Assembly: GCA_902792985.1 (NCBI GenBank)
Contig: CADBBT010000032.1
Coordinates: 1 to 64,000, forward strand
Direction of reading: 5' to 3'
Length of the DNA stretch: 64,000 bases
DNA from: Oscillospiraceae bacterium
GTDB taxonomy: Bacteria > Bacillota > Clostridia > Oscillospirales > Acutalibacteraceae
The position numbers were made by a program, and so were the translations under genes. The notes beneath the pieces were generated by a model. That model had not been told where the DNA came from. It searched no databases and saw nothing but the letters and a program-made list of their open reading frames with translations. Within the stretch, counting starts at the first letter, position 1. Every line of letters starts with the position of its first letter. This document shows positions 15,952 through 23,376 of the stretch, piece by piece.

Positions 15952-15980
15952 TTTTCAATTGTTCTTTTCTATGTTATAAT
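15952..15980 (+). promoter_or_regulatory. Promoter of trmL
   Basis: TTTTCA (15952-15957), 17 bases, TATAAT (15975-15980). A weaker minus-strand promoter (TTGAAA at 15958-15953, CATAAT at 15933-15928, 19-base spacer) may overlap it and serve the 59-residue gene. Confidence 0.55.
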
Positions 15981-16009
15981 AAACGGCAGATTATCAAAGG
16001 GGCGATCAA

Positions 16010-16525
16010 ATGCCGACGCTGAATATCGTACTGGTGGAGCCGCAGATCCCGCAGAACACCGGCAACATTGCACGCACCTGTGCCGCTACCGGCGCAAGGC
16101 TGCATCTTGTGGAACCGATGGGCTTTCGCGTGGACGACAAAAAGCTCAAACGCGCGGGACTGGATTATTGGCATCTTCTGGATATCACCTATTACGATTC
16201 TCTGGCTGACTTTTTTGAAAAGAATCCGGACGGCGCCTTCTTTTATTTTACCACAAAAGGCAGAACGATCCATTCCGACGTCGCATATCCGGATAACGCC
16301 TATCTTGTTTTCGGCAGGGAAGACGCCGGATTGCCGGAGACGCTGCTGCGGCAGCATCCCGAACAGTGTTTGCGTCTGCCGATGCGTGATGAGGCGCGCA
16401 GTTTGAATCTTTCCAACACCGTTGCGATCGGCGTGTATGAGGTGCTGCGGCAGTGGGGCTACCCGGCGCTGCAATGGAAAGGGCAGCTGCATCATGGCAC
16501 CTGGGAAGAAAACGAGAGCGGGTGA
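16010..16525 (+). CDS. trmL: tRNA (cytidine(34)-2'-O)-methyltransferase TrmL
   Basis: SPOUT-fold methyltransferase that modifies the wobble ribose of tRNA-Leu using S-adenosylmethionine; 171 residues, normal for the family. VEPQIPQNTGNIARTCAATGARLHLVEP is the RNA-binding and fold-start signature, and the trefoil knot shows in LVFGREDAGLPE and LPMRDEARSLNLSNTVAIGVYEVLRQ. AAGGGG precedes the ATG at good distance and a near-consensus promoter lies upstream. Confidence 0.95.
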   Translation: MPTLNIVLVEPQIPQNTGNIARTCAATGARLHLVEPMGFRVDDKKLKRAGLDYWHLLDITYYDSLADFFEKNPDGAFFYFTTKGRTIHSDVAYPDNAYLVFGREDAGLPETLLRQHPEQCLRLPMRDEARSLNLSNTVAIGVYEVLRQWGYPALQWKGQLHHGTWEENESG

Positions 16526-17426
16526 GCGATTGAAAAAGAACCGAACGCTGCTGATCGTGCTTGCCGTCGGCATCGCGTGCAATCTGGCGCTGTTTTTTAC
16601 AAAGCTGTATATCGGCCTTTCCTCCAACAGCGTCTGCATCTGGTCCGACGCGGTCAACAACCTTGCCGACGCGCTGTCGTGCGGCATCTCGCTGAGCTTT
16701 CTTGCAATCACGCTGCGTGTCAGCCGCGACAAGCTGCCGTTTGTTGCCGATAAGGCGCAGCAGCTTTTGTCGTTCGTTTTGGCGATCGTGGTTTTGTTCG
16801 TCGGCTTGTCGTTTGCATATTCCTCGCTGGAACGCTTCATGTATCCGACGCCGATCTGGTTCCAGATGAAGTTCTTTTATGTGCTGCTGCTGACAGCGCT
16901 GGCAAAGCTCGGCATGTTCTTTTTCTATCGGCATTTTTCACGGAAAACAACGTCGAGCGTTTTGCGTGTGATGCAGCAGGACAGCATCCTGGATTTTTTC
17001 ATCACATTGACAACGCTGATCTCTTTTGCGCTCACGCAGCATGTGGAATTCGCCGTGGACGCGGTGTTCGGACTGCTCATCAGCATCGTCATTTGTGTCA
17101 ACGCCGTAAAAATGATCAAAGACGCCGTGACAGCGCTGTTGAACATCGTTGAAAAAAGCAAGCGCAAGGCGCTGCTGGCGCTGCTTTCCGAAAGCGCGCT
17201 GTTTGCGCAGACGCCGGACATTCGCTACGATATCGACGAAACGGGCGACGTGTGCGCAACGGTCACTTTACCGCCGGAACAGGCAACGGACGCAGAAAAG
17301 CGCAAAGAATATGACGCGCTGGCGGCACAATGTTTGGAACAAACAGGCATCAAGCTCAACTTTATCCTGTATGTATCACCAGAGAAAGAAAGGAGTGGCA
17401 GCGCTGCTGCCGAAGAAACACTATGA
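16494..17426 (+). CDS. Cation diffusion facilitator-like transporter
   Basis: Membrane protein of about 310 residues with about six helices. SSNSVCIWSDAVNNLADALS is the CDF transmembrane helix 2 motif, and QQDSILDF is the helix 5 counterpart, each with two aspartates where YiiP-type zinc transporters have Asp and His-Asp pairs. The C-terminal cytoplasmic domain is present. The start is uncertain: the ATG at 16494 (behind GGAAAGGG) would overlap trmL by 32 bases, while a TTG at 16530 follows the trmL stop with only a weak site. It ends in an ATGA overlap with the phosphoesterase. Likely a divalent-metal exporter; the metal is unknown. Confidence 0.8.
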   Translation: MAPGKKTRAGERLKKNRTLLIVLAVGIACNLALFFTKLYIGLSSNSVCIWSDAVNNLADALSCGISLSFLAITLRVSRDKLPFVADKAQQLLSFVLAIVVLFVGLSFAYSSLERFMYPTPIWFQMKFFYVLLLTALAKLGMFFFYRHFSRKTTSSVLRVMQQDSILDFFITLTTLISFALTQHVEFAVDAVFGLLISIVICVNAVKMIKDAVTALLNIVEKSKRKALLALLSESALFAQTPDIRYDIDETGDVCATVTLPPEQATDAEKRKEYDALAAQCLEQTGIKLNFILYVSPEKERSGSAAAEETL

Positions 17427-18709
17427 ATGAAGAAATCAAAAAAACAAAGACAAAGAAAAAACGCGGAAAGATCGTTTTGCGCGTTCTGTGCGTTATTCTT
17501 TGCGTGATCGTGGTCTTTGTCGGCATCTCCACGCTGGTTACGGTGTTCGGCAACCGCGCCAACACAAAAAAGGCCGCGTCGTTTCCGCCTGTTGAGATTC
17601 AAAACCGCATTGCGCCCGAAAAAGACGCGGACGGCAACTGGACGTTTACGACTGACGATGATTTCAAAGTGCTGCAGTTGACCGACGTGCACATCGGCGG
17701 CGGCTGGATGTGCCTGAAAAAGGACTCGATGGCGCTCAACGCCGTTGCGGCCATGGTCACCGCGGAAAAACCCGATCTCGTGATCATTACGGGCGACGTG
17801 GCATATCCCGTGCCGTTCCAGGCCGGTACGTTCAACAACAAGGCCTCCGCGAAGATCTTCGTTTCGCTGATGGAGCAGCTCGGCGTTTACTGGACGCTTG
17901 CGTTCGGCAACCACGACACCGAGGCTTACAGCTATTTTGACCGTGAGGATATGGGCGATTTTTATGCGGATGTTGCAAAGAACTCCAAGTACTGCCTGTT
18001 CCAAAAAGGCCCCGAGGATGTGGACGGCGTCGGCAACCAGATCATCAATATCAAAAACAGCAAGGGCCTTGTGACCCAGTCGCTGTATCTGTTTGACAGC
18101 CATTCCTATACCGACAACGACTATTTCGGCATCATGTGGAAGTATGACAATATGCACGAAAACCAGGTTGAATGGTATAAGACCACCCTTGCCAAGACCA
18201 ACGCGCAAAACGCGCAGATCGCCGGCACGGACGATGTTGAAACCGTAAAATCGCTTGCGTTCTTCCATATCCCGCTGACCGAGATGAAGGATGCCTGGGA
18301 TGAATATGCCGCAAACGGCTATCAGGACACAGAGAATACAAAGCTTGTTTACGGCTATGCCGGTGAGACCGGCAAGGTCATTTACGGCGGCGTGCACGAG
18401 GACAATCTGTTCGAAACCATGCAGGAGCTCGGCTCCACGCAGGGCGTGTTCTTCGGCCACGACCACAAGAACTACATCTCTTTCAACTATAAGGGCATCT
18501 GCCTGACCTACGGCATGAGCGTGGACTATCTTGCGTATCCGGGCATCTACAAGCTCGGCGCACAGCGCGGCTGCACACCGATCACGATTCATCCGGACGG
18601 CACGTTTGATTACAGCGCCGAAAACTATTATCAGGAAAAATACACGTCTCTTTATGAGAAAGAATCCGTTACAATGCAAGGGGAAACTTATGCCGCAGAA
18701 GAAGGATAA
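17423..18709 (+). CDS. Membrane-anchored calcineurin-like phosphoesterase
   Basis: A 428-residue protein with a lysine-rich N-terminus and one helix at about residues 18-40, then an extracytoplasmic metallophosphoesterase domain. The dimetal motifs are complete and in order: LTDVHIGG (D-x-H), ITGDVAY (GD), FGNHDTE (GNHD), FHIP (H) and FFGHDHKN (GHxH). Compared with small cytosolic enzymes of this family it has a long insertion between GNHD and the last motifs. It overlaps the upstream transporter by four bases and the following gene by 20. Substrate unknown; phosphodiesters or cell-wall polymers are possible. Confidence 0.85.
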   Translation: MNEEIKKTKTKKKRGKIVLRVLCVILCVIVVFVGISTLVTVFGNRANTKKAASFPPVEIQNRIAPEKDADGNWTFTTDDDFKVLQLTDVHIGGGWMCLKKDSMALNAVAAMVTAEKPDLVIITGDVAYPVPFQAGTFNNKASAKIFVSLMEQLGVYWTLAFGNHDTEAYSYFDREDMGDFYADVAKNSKYCLFQKGPEDVDGVGNQIINIKNSKGLVTQSLYLFDSHSYTDNDYFGIMWKYDNMHENQVEWYKTTLAKTNAQNAQIAGTDDVETVKSLAFFHIPLTEMKDAWDEYAANGYQDTENTKLVYGYAGETGKVIYGGVHEDNLFETMQELGSTQGVFFGHDHKNYISFNYKGICLTYGMSVDYLAYPGIYKLGAQRGCTPITIHPDGTFDYSAENYYQEKYTSLYEKESVTMQGETYAAEEG

Positions 18710-19253
18710 CGAACAGACCTCTCCGGTCGTCAAGCGTCTGCAGACCGATGTGAAGGGCGGACAGGGCTCGTTCTTTTTGGCGATAGTCGTGTCGCTGATC
18801 TATGTTGTGCGCGCGCTGCTTGCCAAAAACTTCAGCTTTTTCTTCAGCCTGTTCGTGCCGGAGCTGCTGCTGAAAAGCGCCGCGTTTACAGCCGATTATC
18901 CGCCGGCATTCGACGCGCAGTACAGCGCCTTCTTTGCCGATCATTTGCACGGCGCGGTGCCGAACGCGGTGGTCTGGATCGCCCTCGCGGTCATCTACGG
19001 TGCCTGCCTGATTCTTGCGATCCTCGCGCGCAACAGGCATATGCTTGTCATCGGCGAGCTTGTGATCTACAGCGTGGATACGTTGCTCGTCTTGGTGTGC
19101 CATCTGCTGTCGTTTCCGGAGACGTTTTCACTCAACGCGCTGATCGATCCGATCTTCCACCTGTTTGTGCTGATCCTTTTGATCCGCAGCGCTGTTGCAA
19201 CAGTGAAACTGAAAAAAAGCGGCTTTACGGAAGAACAAATGAATTTTTATTGA
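18690..19253 (+). CDS. Uncharacterised four-helix membrane protein
   Basis: A 187-residue protein I do not recognise. Hydrophobic segments lie at about residues 27-42, 48-66, 98-116 and 124-140, with another near 155-172. A soluble N-terminus of about 25 residues has a charged and Gln-rich character. The ATG at 18690 sits behind AAGGGG and overlaps the phosphoesterase gene by 20 bases, so it belongs to the trmL operon. A bidirectional terminator follows. It may work with the phosphoesterase or transporter, but nothing in the sequence shows how. Confidence 0.75.
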   Translation: MPQKKDNEQTSPVVKRLQTDVKGGQGSFFLAIVVSLIYVVRALLAKNFSFFFSLFVPELLLKSAAFTADYPPAFDAQYSAFFADHLHGAVPNAVVWIALAVIYGACLILAILARNRHMLVIGELVIYSVDTLLVLVCHLLSFPETFSLNALIDPIFHLFVLILLIRSAVATVKLKKSGFTEEQMNFY

Positions 19254-19272
19254 TCTGCATTTCAACAAACAA

Positions 19273-19304
19273 AAATCCCGCTGCGATTGCAGTGGGATTT
19301 TAAC
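19273..19304. terminator. Bidirectional terminator between convergent genes
   Basis: AAATCCCGCTGC (19273-19284), loop GATT, GCAGTGGGATTT (19289-19300) with one G-T pair; T-rich on both sides. Confidence 0.82.
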
Positions 19305-19314
19305 TTTGTAACGC

Positions 19315-20496
19315 TTACGCCTGCTTTTCCGGTTCGCTGAAATCCGAATCGAGCACGATCATCAACCTGTAATCCGGGAACAGCGCCTGCACTTTTTGGC
19401 AGACCTCGACATAGATCGCCTGACGGTCCTTGGCGTCAAAGCTGACGATCATGTCAAAGCGCAGGACCTTTTTTTCGCTGTCCACATAAAAGCCGTGCAT
19501 CTGCATGATGTCAGGGTAGCCGGACAAAATTTCGCGCACCTGCTTGCGCATGCCGACGGCAACGGGGTCTTTGGTGTTGAACGCGTACACGCCGACCGCC
19601 GTCAGGATCACGCCGCATTTTTCAAACACAGCATAGGTGATCTCGCGGATCAGCTCGTCGAGCGCCTTGGCGTCCAGCGTATCGGGCACTTCAACGTGGA
19701 CGGAGCCGTTGTAATTGTCGGGACCGTAGTTGTGCAAAATCAGGTCATACGCGCCTTTGACTTGCGGAAAGGAGGTCACGGTGCGTTTGATGTCGTTCGC
19801 AAGCTCTGCGTCCACCCGCTCGCCCAGCAGCTCCGAGATCGTTTCGCGCAGCATATCGATGCCGGATTTGATGATGACGACCGAGATGATCGCACCGAGA
19901 TAACTTTCCAGCGAGATGCCTTTCCAAAGATACAGCACAGCGGCAACCAACGTCGCAGCGGAGATGACAGCGTCAAGCGACGCGTCTTTGCCTGAGTTGA
20001 CGAGCGATTCCGAATTGACCTTTTCTCCCGTGCGCCGCACAAACAGACCGAGCACGATCTTGACGGCGACGGCAACGGCAACGATGATGAGCGCGACGGT
20101 GGAATAATCCGGTGTTTCGGGATGGATGATCTTTTTGACCGATTCTACCAGCGAGGTCACACCGGCATACAGCACAAGCACAGAGATGAACATCGCGCTC
20201 AGATATTCCACACGGCCGTGACCGAAGGGGTGCTTGCGGTCGGGCGCTTTTCCGGCGAGCTTTGTGCCGATGATCGTGATGAGGGACGATCCGGCGTCGG
20301 TGATATTGTTGACCGCGTCAAGCACGATGGCGATCGAGTTCGACATCAGACCGATCACGGCTTTGAACGCCGCAAGAAAGACGTTGGCGGCAATACCGAT
20401 GATGCTGGTGCGCACAATGATTTTGCCGCGCGTGCTGCTTTTTTCAATGGTTTGGGTCAGGCTCGTCAGATTCTGTTTTTGTGCTTCGTCTGACAT
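19315..20496 (-). CDS. Cation diffusion facilitator (CDF) family transporter
   Basis: Proton-coupled divalent-metal efflux protein, 393 residues, longer than minimal CDF proteins because of an extended cytoplasmic C-terminal region. Visible motifs are LMSNSIAIVLDAVNNITDAGSS (helix 2), RKHPFGHGRVEYLSAM (the conserved loop after helix 2) and DASLDAVISAATLV (helix 5), with Asp pairs at both metal positions. The frame is open to 20631, but the promoter -10 box lies at 20533-20528, so translation must begin later; the ATG at 20496 with GGAAGTGGG upstream is chosen. Divergent from recQ. Confidence 0.9.
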   Translation of the reverse strand: MSDEAQKQNLTSLTQTIEKSSTRGKIIVRTSIIGIAANVFLAAFKAVIGLMSNSIAIVLDAVNNITDAGSSLITIIGTKLAGKAPDRKHPFGHGRVEYLSAMFISVLVLYAGVTSLVESVKKIIHPETPDYSTVALIIVAVAVAVKIVLGLFVRRTGEKVNSESLVNSGKDASLDAVISAATLVAAVLYLWKGISLESYLGAIISVVIIKSGIDMLRETISELLGERVDAELANDIKRTVTSFPQVKGAYDLILHNYGPDNYNGSVHVEVPDTLDAKALDELIREITYAVFEKCGVILTAVGVYAFNTKDPVAVGMRKQVREILSGYPDIMQMHGFYVDSEKKVLRFDMIVSFDAKDRQAIYVEVCQKVQALFPDYRLMIVLDSDFSEPEKQA

Positions 20497-20527
20497 GATC
20501 CCACTTCCTTTCGTATTGCTGCCTTTC

Positions 20528-20556
20528 ATTATAACACTTTCGGAGCGTGTGTGCAA
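20528..20556 (-). promoter_or_regulatory. Promoter of the CDF transporter gene
   Basis: Minus strand: TTGCAC (20556-20551), 17 bases, TATAAT (20533-20528). Confidence 0.72.
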
Positions 20557-20563
20557 GTTTTTC

Positions 20564-20592
20564 TTGCAAGCGGCTGCACTTTCATGTATAAT
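20564..20592 (+). promoter_or_regulatory. Promoter of recQ
   Basis: TTGCAA (20564-20569), 17 bases, TATAAT (20587-20592). The -35 boxes of this and the divergent promoter are joined by an inverted repeat, TGCAAG (20552-20557) and CTTGCA (20563-20568), with a 5-base spacer. Confidence 0.72.
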
Positions 20593-20624
20593 TGTTTTAA
20601 ATCTATGGGAGAGGGGATGCGCGT

Positions 20625-22112
20625 ATGACAAAAGAAGACGTGCTGCGCCGGTATTTCGGCCACAACAGCTTCCGGCCGCTGCAAAGCGAGATCATCGACA
20701 GTCTCCTTTCCGGCAAAGACACCCTTGCCGTGCTGCCGACCGGCGCCGGTAAATCCGTTTGCTTTCAGGTCCCTGCGCTGATGAAACCGGGCGTGACGCT
20801 CGTGATCTCGCCGTTGGTGGCGCTGATGAAGGACCAGGTGAGCGCGCTGCAGCAAAACGGCATACCGGCGGCGTTTCTTTCGGCGGGCATGAGCGAACAT
20901 GAGCGAGATTCTTTGTTTCGGCAGCTGCGGCGCGGAGCATACAAACTGCTGTATATCGCGCCGGAGCGGTTGCGTTCGCCGCGGTTTTTGGCGCTGCTCG
21001 AAGAATTGACGGTGCCGCTCCTCGTTGTGGATGAAGCGCACTGCGTTTCACAGTGGGGACACGACTTTCGCCCGGCCTATCTTGAAATTGCAAAGCTGAT
21101 CGATCGAATGCCCGTGCGTCCTGCCGTTTGCGCCTGTACGGCGACCGCCACAGCGCGGGTGCGTGACGACATCTGCGCCAGCTTGCAGATACAAAACGCA
21201 AACCGCTTTGTCGCTTCGTTTGATCGCGCAAACCTCTTTTTTTCCGTGCGCTGTGTCACTGCGCAGACAAAATACGGCGTCTTGCGTCAGTATCTGCAAA
21301 AGCACACTGCGCAAAGCGGCATCGTATACTGTGCCACGCGAAAAACGGTGGATGCGTTGTTTGCACGCCTGTCTGCCGAAGGCTTTTCCGTATGCCGCTA
21401 TCATGCGGGACTGCCTTTGGATGAACGCAAAGCGGCGCAGGAGGCGTTCATGACGAACACTAAGCGCGTGATCCTCTGTACCAACGCGTTCGGCATGGGG
21501 ATCGATAAGCGAAACGTCGCGTTTGTTGTGCATGCGCAGATGCCCGCCGACTTGGAAAGCTATTATCAGGAGGCCGGCAGAGCGGGGCGCGGCGGCGAAA
21601 AAGCTGAGTGTGTGCTGCTTTATGATCCGCACGATGTTGCACTGCAACGGTTTTTGATCGAACATGCCGCGCAGGATGCCGAAAAGGACGATCGCTCTGC
21701 GCTGCAGCAGCGCCTTCGGCTGGCACGGCTGCAGCAGATGCGCGATTATGCGCGCGCAACAACGTGTTTGCGCAAAGTGCTGCTGCGCTATTTCGGTGAA
21801 GACGCACCGGACCGCTGCGAAAACTGCGCGGTCTGCTGCGCCCAAAAAGAGCAGACGGCTGTGCCGGACCCGACGAACAAGCCGCAGCCGGACGCGGCGC
21901 TGCTGCAGCGGCTGGTTTTGCTGACACAGCGGATCGCAAACACCAACGGTGTGCCGTCTTTTGCGGTGTTCACAAACCGCACGCTTGAACGTATGGCGGT
22001 TTTCAAGCCGAAAAACGCGCAGGAATTCGCTGCGCTGGACGGTGTGAGTGAACGCAAGGCGCAAAAATATGCGGCGATCTTTTTGAAGGAAATTTTAAAA
22101 AGCAACAGCTGA
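20625..22112 (+). CDS. recQ: RecQ family ATP-dependent DNA helicase
   Basis: Superfamily 2 3'-5' DNA helicase for recombination and fork repair. 495 residues, shorter than the roughly 600 of Escherichia coli RecQ. Walker A is TGAGKS (residues 39-44); DEAH is at 136-139 within VVDEAHCVSQWGHDFRPAYL; motif VI is YYQEAGRAGRGG. A zinc-binding cysteine group (CLRK...CENCAVCC) follows. The C-terminus (about 420-495) looks like an HRDC domain, and the winged-helix RQC region appears reduced. GAGAGGGG precedes the ATG. Confidence 0.93.
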   Translation: MTKEDVLRRYFGHNSFRPLQSEIIDSLLSGKDTLAVLPTGAGKSVCFQVPALMKPGVTLVISPLVALMKDQVSALQQNGIPAAFLSAGMSEHERDSLFRQLRRGAYKLLYIAPERLRSPRFLALLEELTVPLLVVDEAHCVSQWGHDFRPAYLEIAKLIDRMPVRPAVCACTATATARVRDDICASLQIQNANRFVASFDRANLFFSVRCVTAQTKYGVLRQYLQKHTAQSGIVYCATRKTVDALFARLSAEGFSVCRYHAGLPLDERKAAQEAFMTNTKRVILCTNAFGMGIDKRNVAFVVHAQMPADLESYYQEAGRAGRGGEKAECVLLYDPHDVALQRFLIEHAAQDAEKDDRSALQQRLRLARLQQMRDYARATTCLRKVLLRYFGEDAPDRCENCAVCCAQKEQTAVPDPTNKPQPDAALLQRLVLLTQRIANTNGVPSFAVFTNRTLERMAVFKPKNAQEFAALDGVSERKAQKYAAIFLKEILKSNS

Positions 22113-22116
22113 CAGC

Positions 22117-22145
22117 TTGTTTTTTGCGCCGTTTGAGCGTATGAT
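22117..22145 (+). promoter_or_regulatory. Candidate promoter of the ornithine-cyclodeaminase-like gene
   Basis: TTGTTT (22117-22122), 17 bases, TATGAT (22140-22145), about 40 bases before the ATG. Confidence 0.45.
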
Positions 22146-22182
22146 GTCTTATGAAATCATCTGAAGAGAGGAGAGAGCACCT

Positions 22183-23238
22183 ATGCAGTTTCCGCAATTC
22201 ATTTCACCGGAGTTTTCCCGCGAACCGTTTCTTTCCGCGCCGGATGTGCGCACAGAGCCGGCCGGCGACGGCTATTTGCCCGAACAGTTTTATGCCACGA
22301 CGATCTATCCGGAATATTTCAAAATCGGCGGCGAATGGAAAATGCTGCGGCAAAGCCGGATGGACTGCGCCGTTGTGATCAAAAACGGCGAACCCGTTGT
22401 GACGGAGCCGCGGCGCGTCAAGGCGGGCGATCAGGTGGTCGTCGGCCGCACAGACGACGGCTCAAACGGCGTTTTCGTGCACGCAAACTGCTTTGCGCAG
22501 CCTGAAGAGACGACGGGCACGTCCGCGTTTGCATTCCGCACGGGACAATCGCGTGAAACCTCGTTTTCCCGCGATTACGATCAGCTCTATGAAGTGCTGC
22601 GCAACGACCGCGACCACGGCTACATTGTCTGGGTGCTCGGCCCTGCGTGTGTGTTCGACAACGACAGCCGCGCAGCGATGGCGAGCCTCATCCGCAAGGG
22701 CTACTGCGACTGCCTGTTTGCCGGAAATGCGCTGGCAACACACGATCTTGAGGCTGCGCTGTTCATCTACACAAAAAAGCTGGTCGAAAACGGCCATTAT
22801 CACCATCTGCACACGATCAACCTTGTGCGCAAAGCCGGTTCCATCGAGCGCTTTTTGCAGACATACGATCTGCACACAGGCGTCATGCATGCGCTTTTGG
22901 AATGCAAAAAGCCGTTTGTGCTTGCGGGCTCCATCCGTGACGACGGTCCGCTGCCGGAGGTGATCGCGAACGTGTATGACGCGCAGAACGCCATGCGTGA
23001 ACACACGCGCAAAGCGACTACGGTCATCTGCCTTGCGACGCAGCTTCACACGATCGCAACGGGCAATATGACGCCCTCTTACTGCGAGACGAACGGCGTG
23101 ATCCGGCCGGTCTATATCTATTCAGTGGATATTTCGGAATTCGCCGTCAACAAGCTGCATGACCGCGGCTCGCTGTCTGTCAAAGGGTTTGTGACGAACA
23201 TTCAGGATTTTCTTGTGCATCTTGAACGCAATCTTTGA
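22183..23238 (+). CDS. Ornithine cyclodeaminase-like protein of the LOR/SDH (TIGR00300) family
   Basis: A 351-residue protein of the group known from archaea and from the C-terminal part of cyanobacterial ArgZ/AgrE, where it turns ornithine into proline and ammonia with NAD. Signatures are LPEQFYATTIYPEYFKIGGEW, MDCAVVIKNG, RRVKAGDQVVVG, GYCDCLFAGNALATHDLEAAL, YHHLHTINLVRKAGSI and FVLAGSIRDDGPLPEV. Compared with archaeal members it seems to lack the first about 100-residue LOR/SDH domain, so the substrate may differ. It stands alone with a candidate promoter and its own terminator. The reaction is an inference from family membership. Confidence 0.82.
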   Translation: MQFPQFISPEFSREPFLSAPDVRTEPAGDGYLPEQFYATTIYPEYFKIGGEWKMLRQSRMDCAVVIKNGEPVVTEPRRVKAGDQVVVGRTDDGSNGVFVHANCFAQPEETTGTSAFAFRTGQSRETSFSRDYDQLYEVLRNDRDHGYIVWVLGPACVFDNDSRAAMASLIRKGYCDCLFAGNALATHDLEAALFIYTKKLVENGHYHHLHTINLVRKAGSIERFLQTYDLHTGVMHALLECKKPFVLAGSIRDDGPLPEVIANVYDAQNAMREHTRKATTVICLATQLHTIATGNMTPSYCETNGVIRPVYIYSVDISEFAVNKLHDRGSLSVKGFVTNIQDFLVHLERNL

Positions 23239-23245
23239 GTAAAGT

Positions 23246-23274
23246 GCCCGCGCGTTTTTTGCGCGGGTGTTTTT
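23246..23274 (+). terminator. Rho-independent terminator
   Basis: CCCGCGC (23247-23253), loop GTTTTTT, GCGCGGG (23261-23267), then TGTTTTT. Confidence 0.85.
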
Positions 23275-23312
23275 CACAGCGGAAAAGAAATCCACAAAGT
23301 TAGGCGCAAATC

Positions 23313-23341
23313 TTGCAATATGAAAAAAGAAATGTTATAAT
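23313..23341 (+). promoter_or_regulatory. Promoter of the recJ-rel operon
   Basis: TTGCAA (23313-23318), 17 bases, TATAAT (23336-23341), 36 bases before the recJ ATG. Confidence 0.75.
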
Positions 23342-23376
23342 AAAAAGAAATCTTTACAGCACGGGAGGGATGCAGG

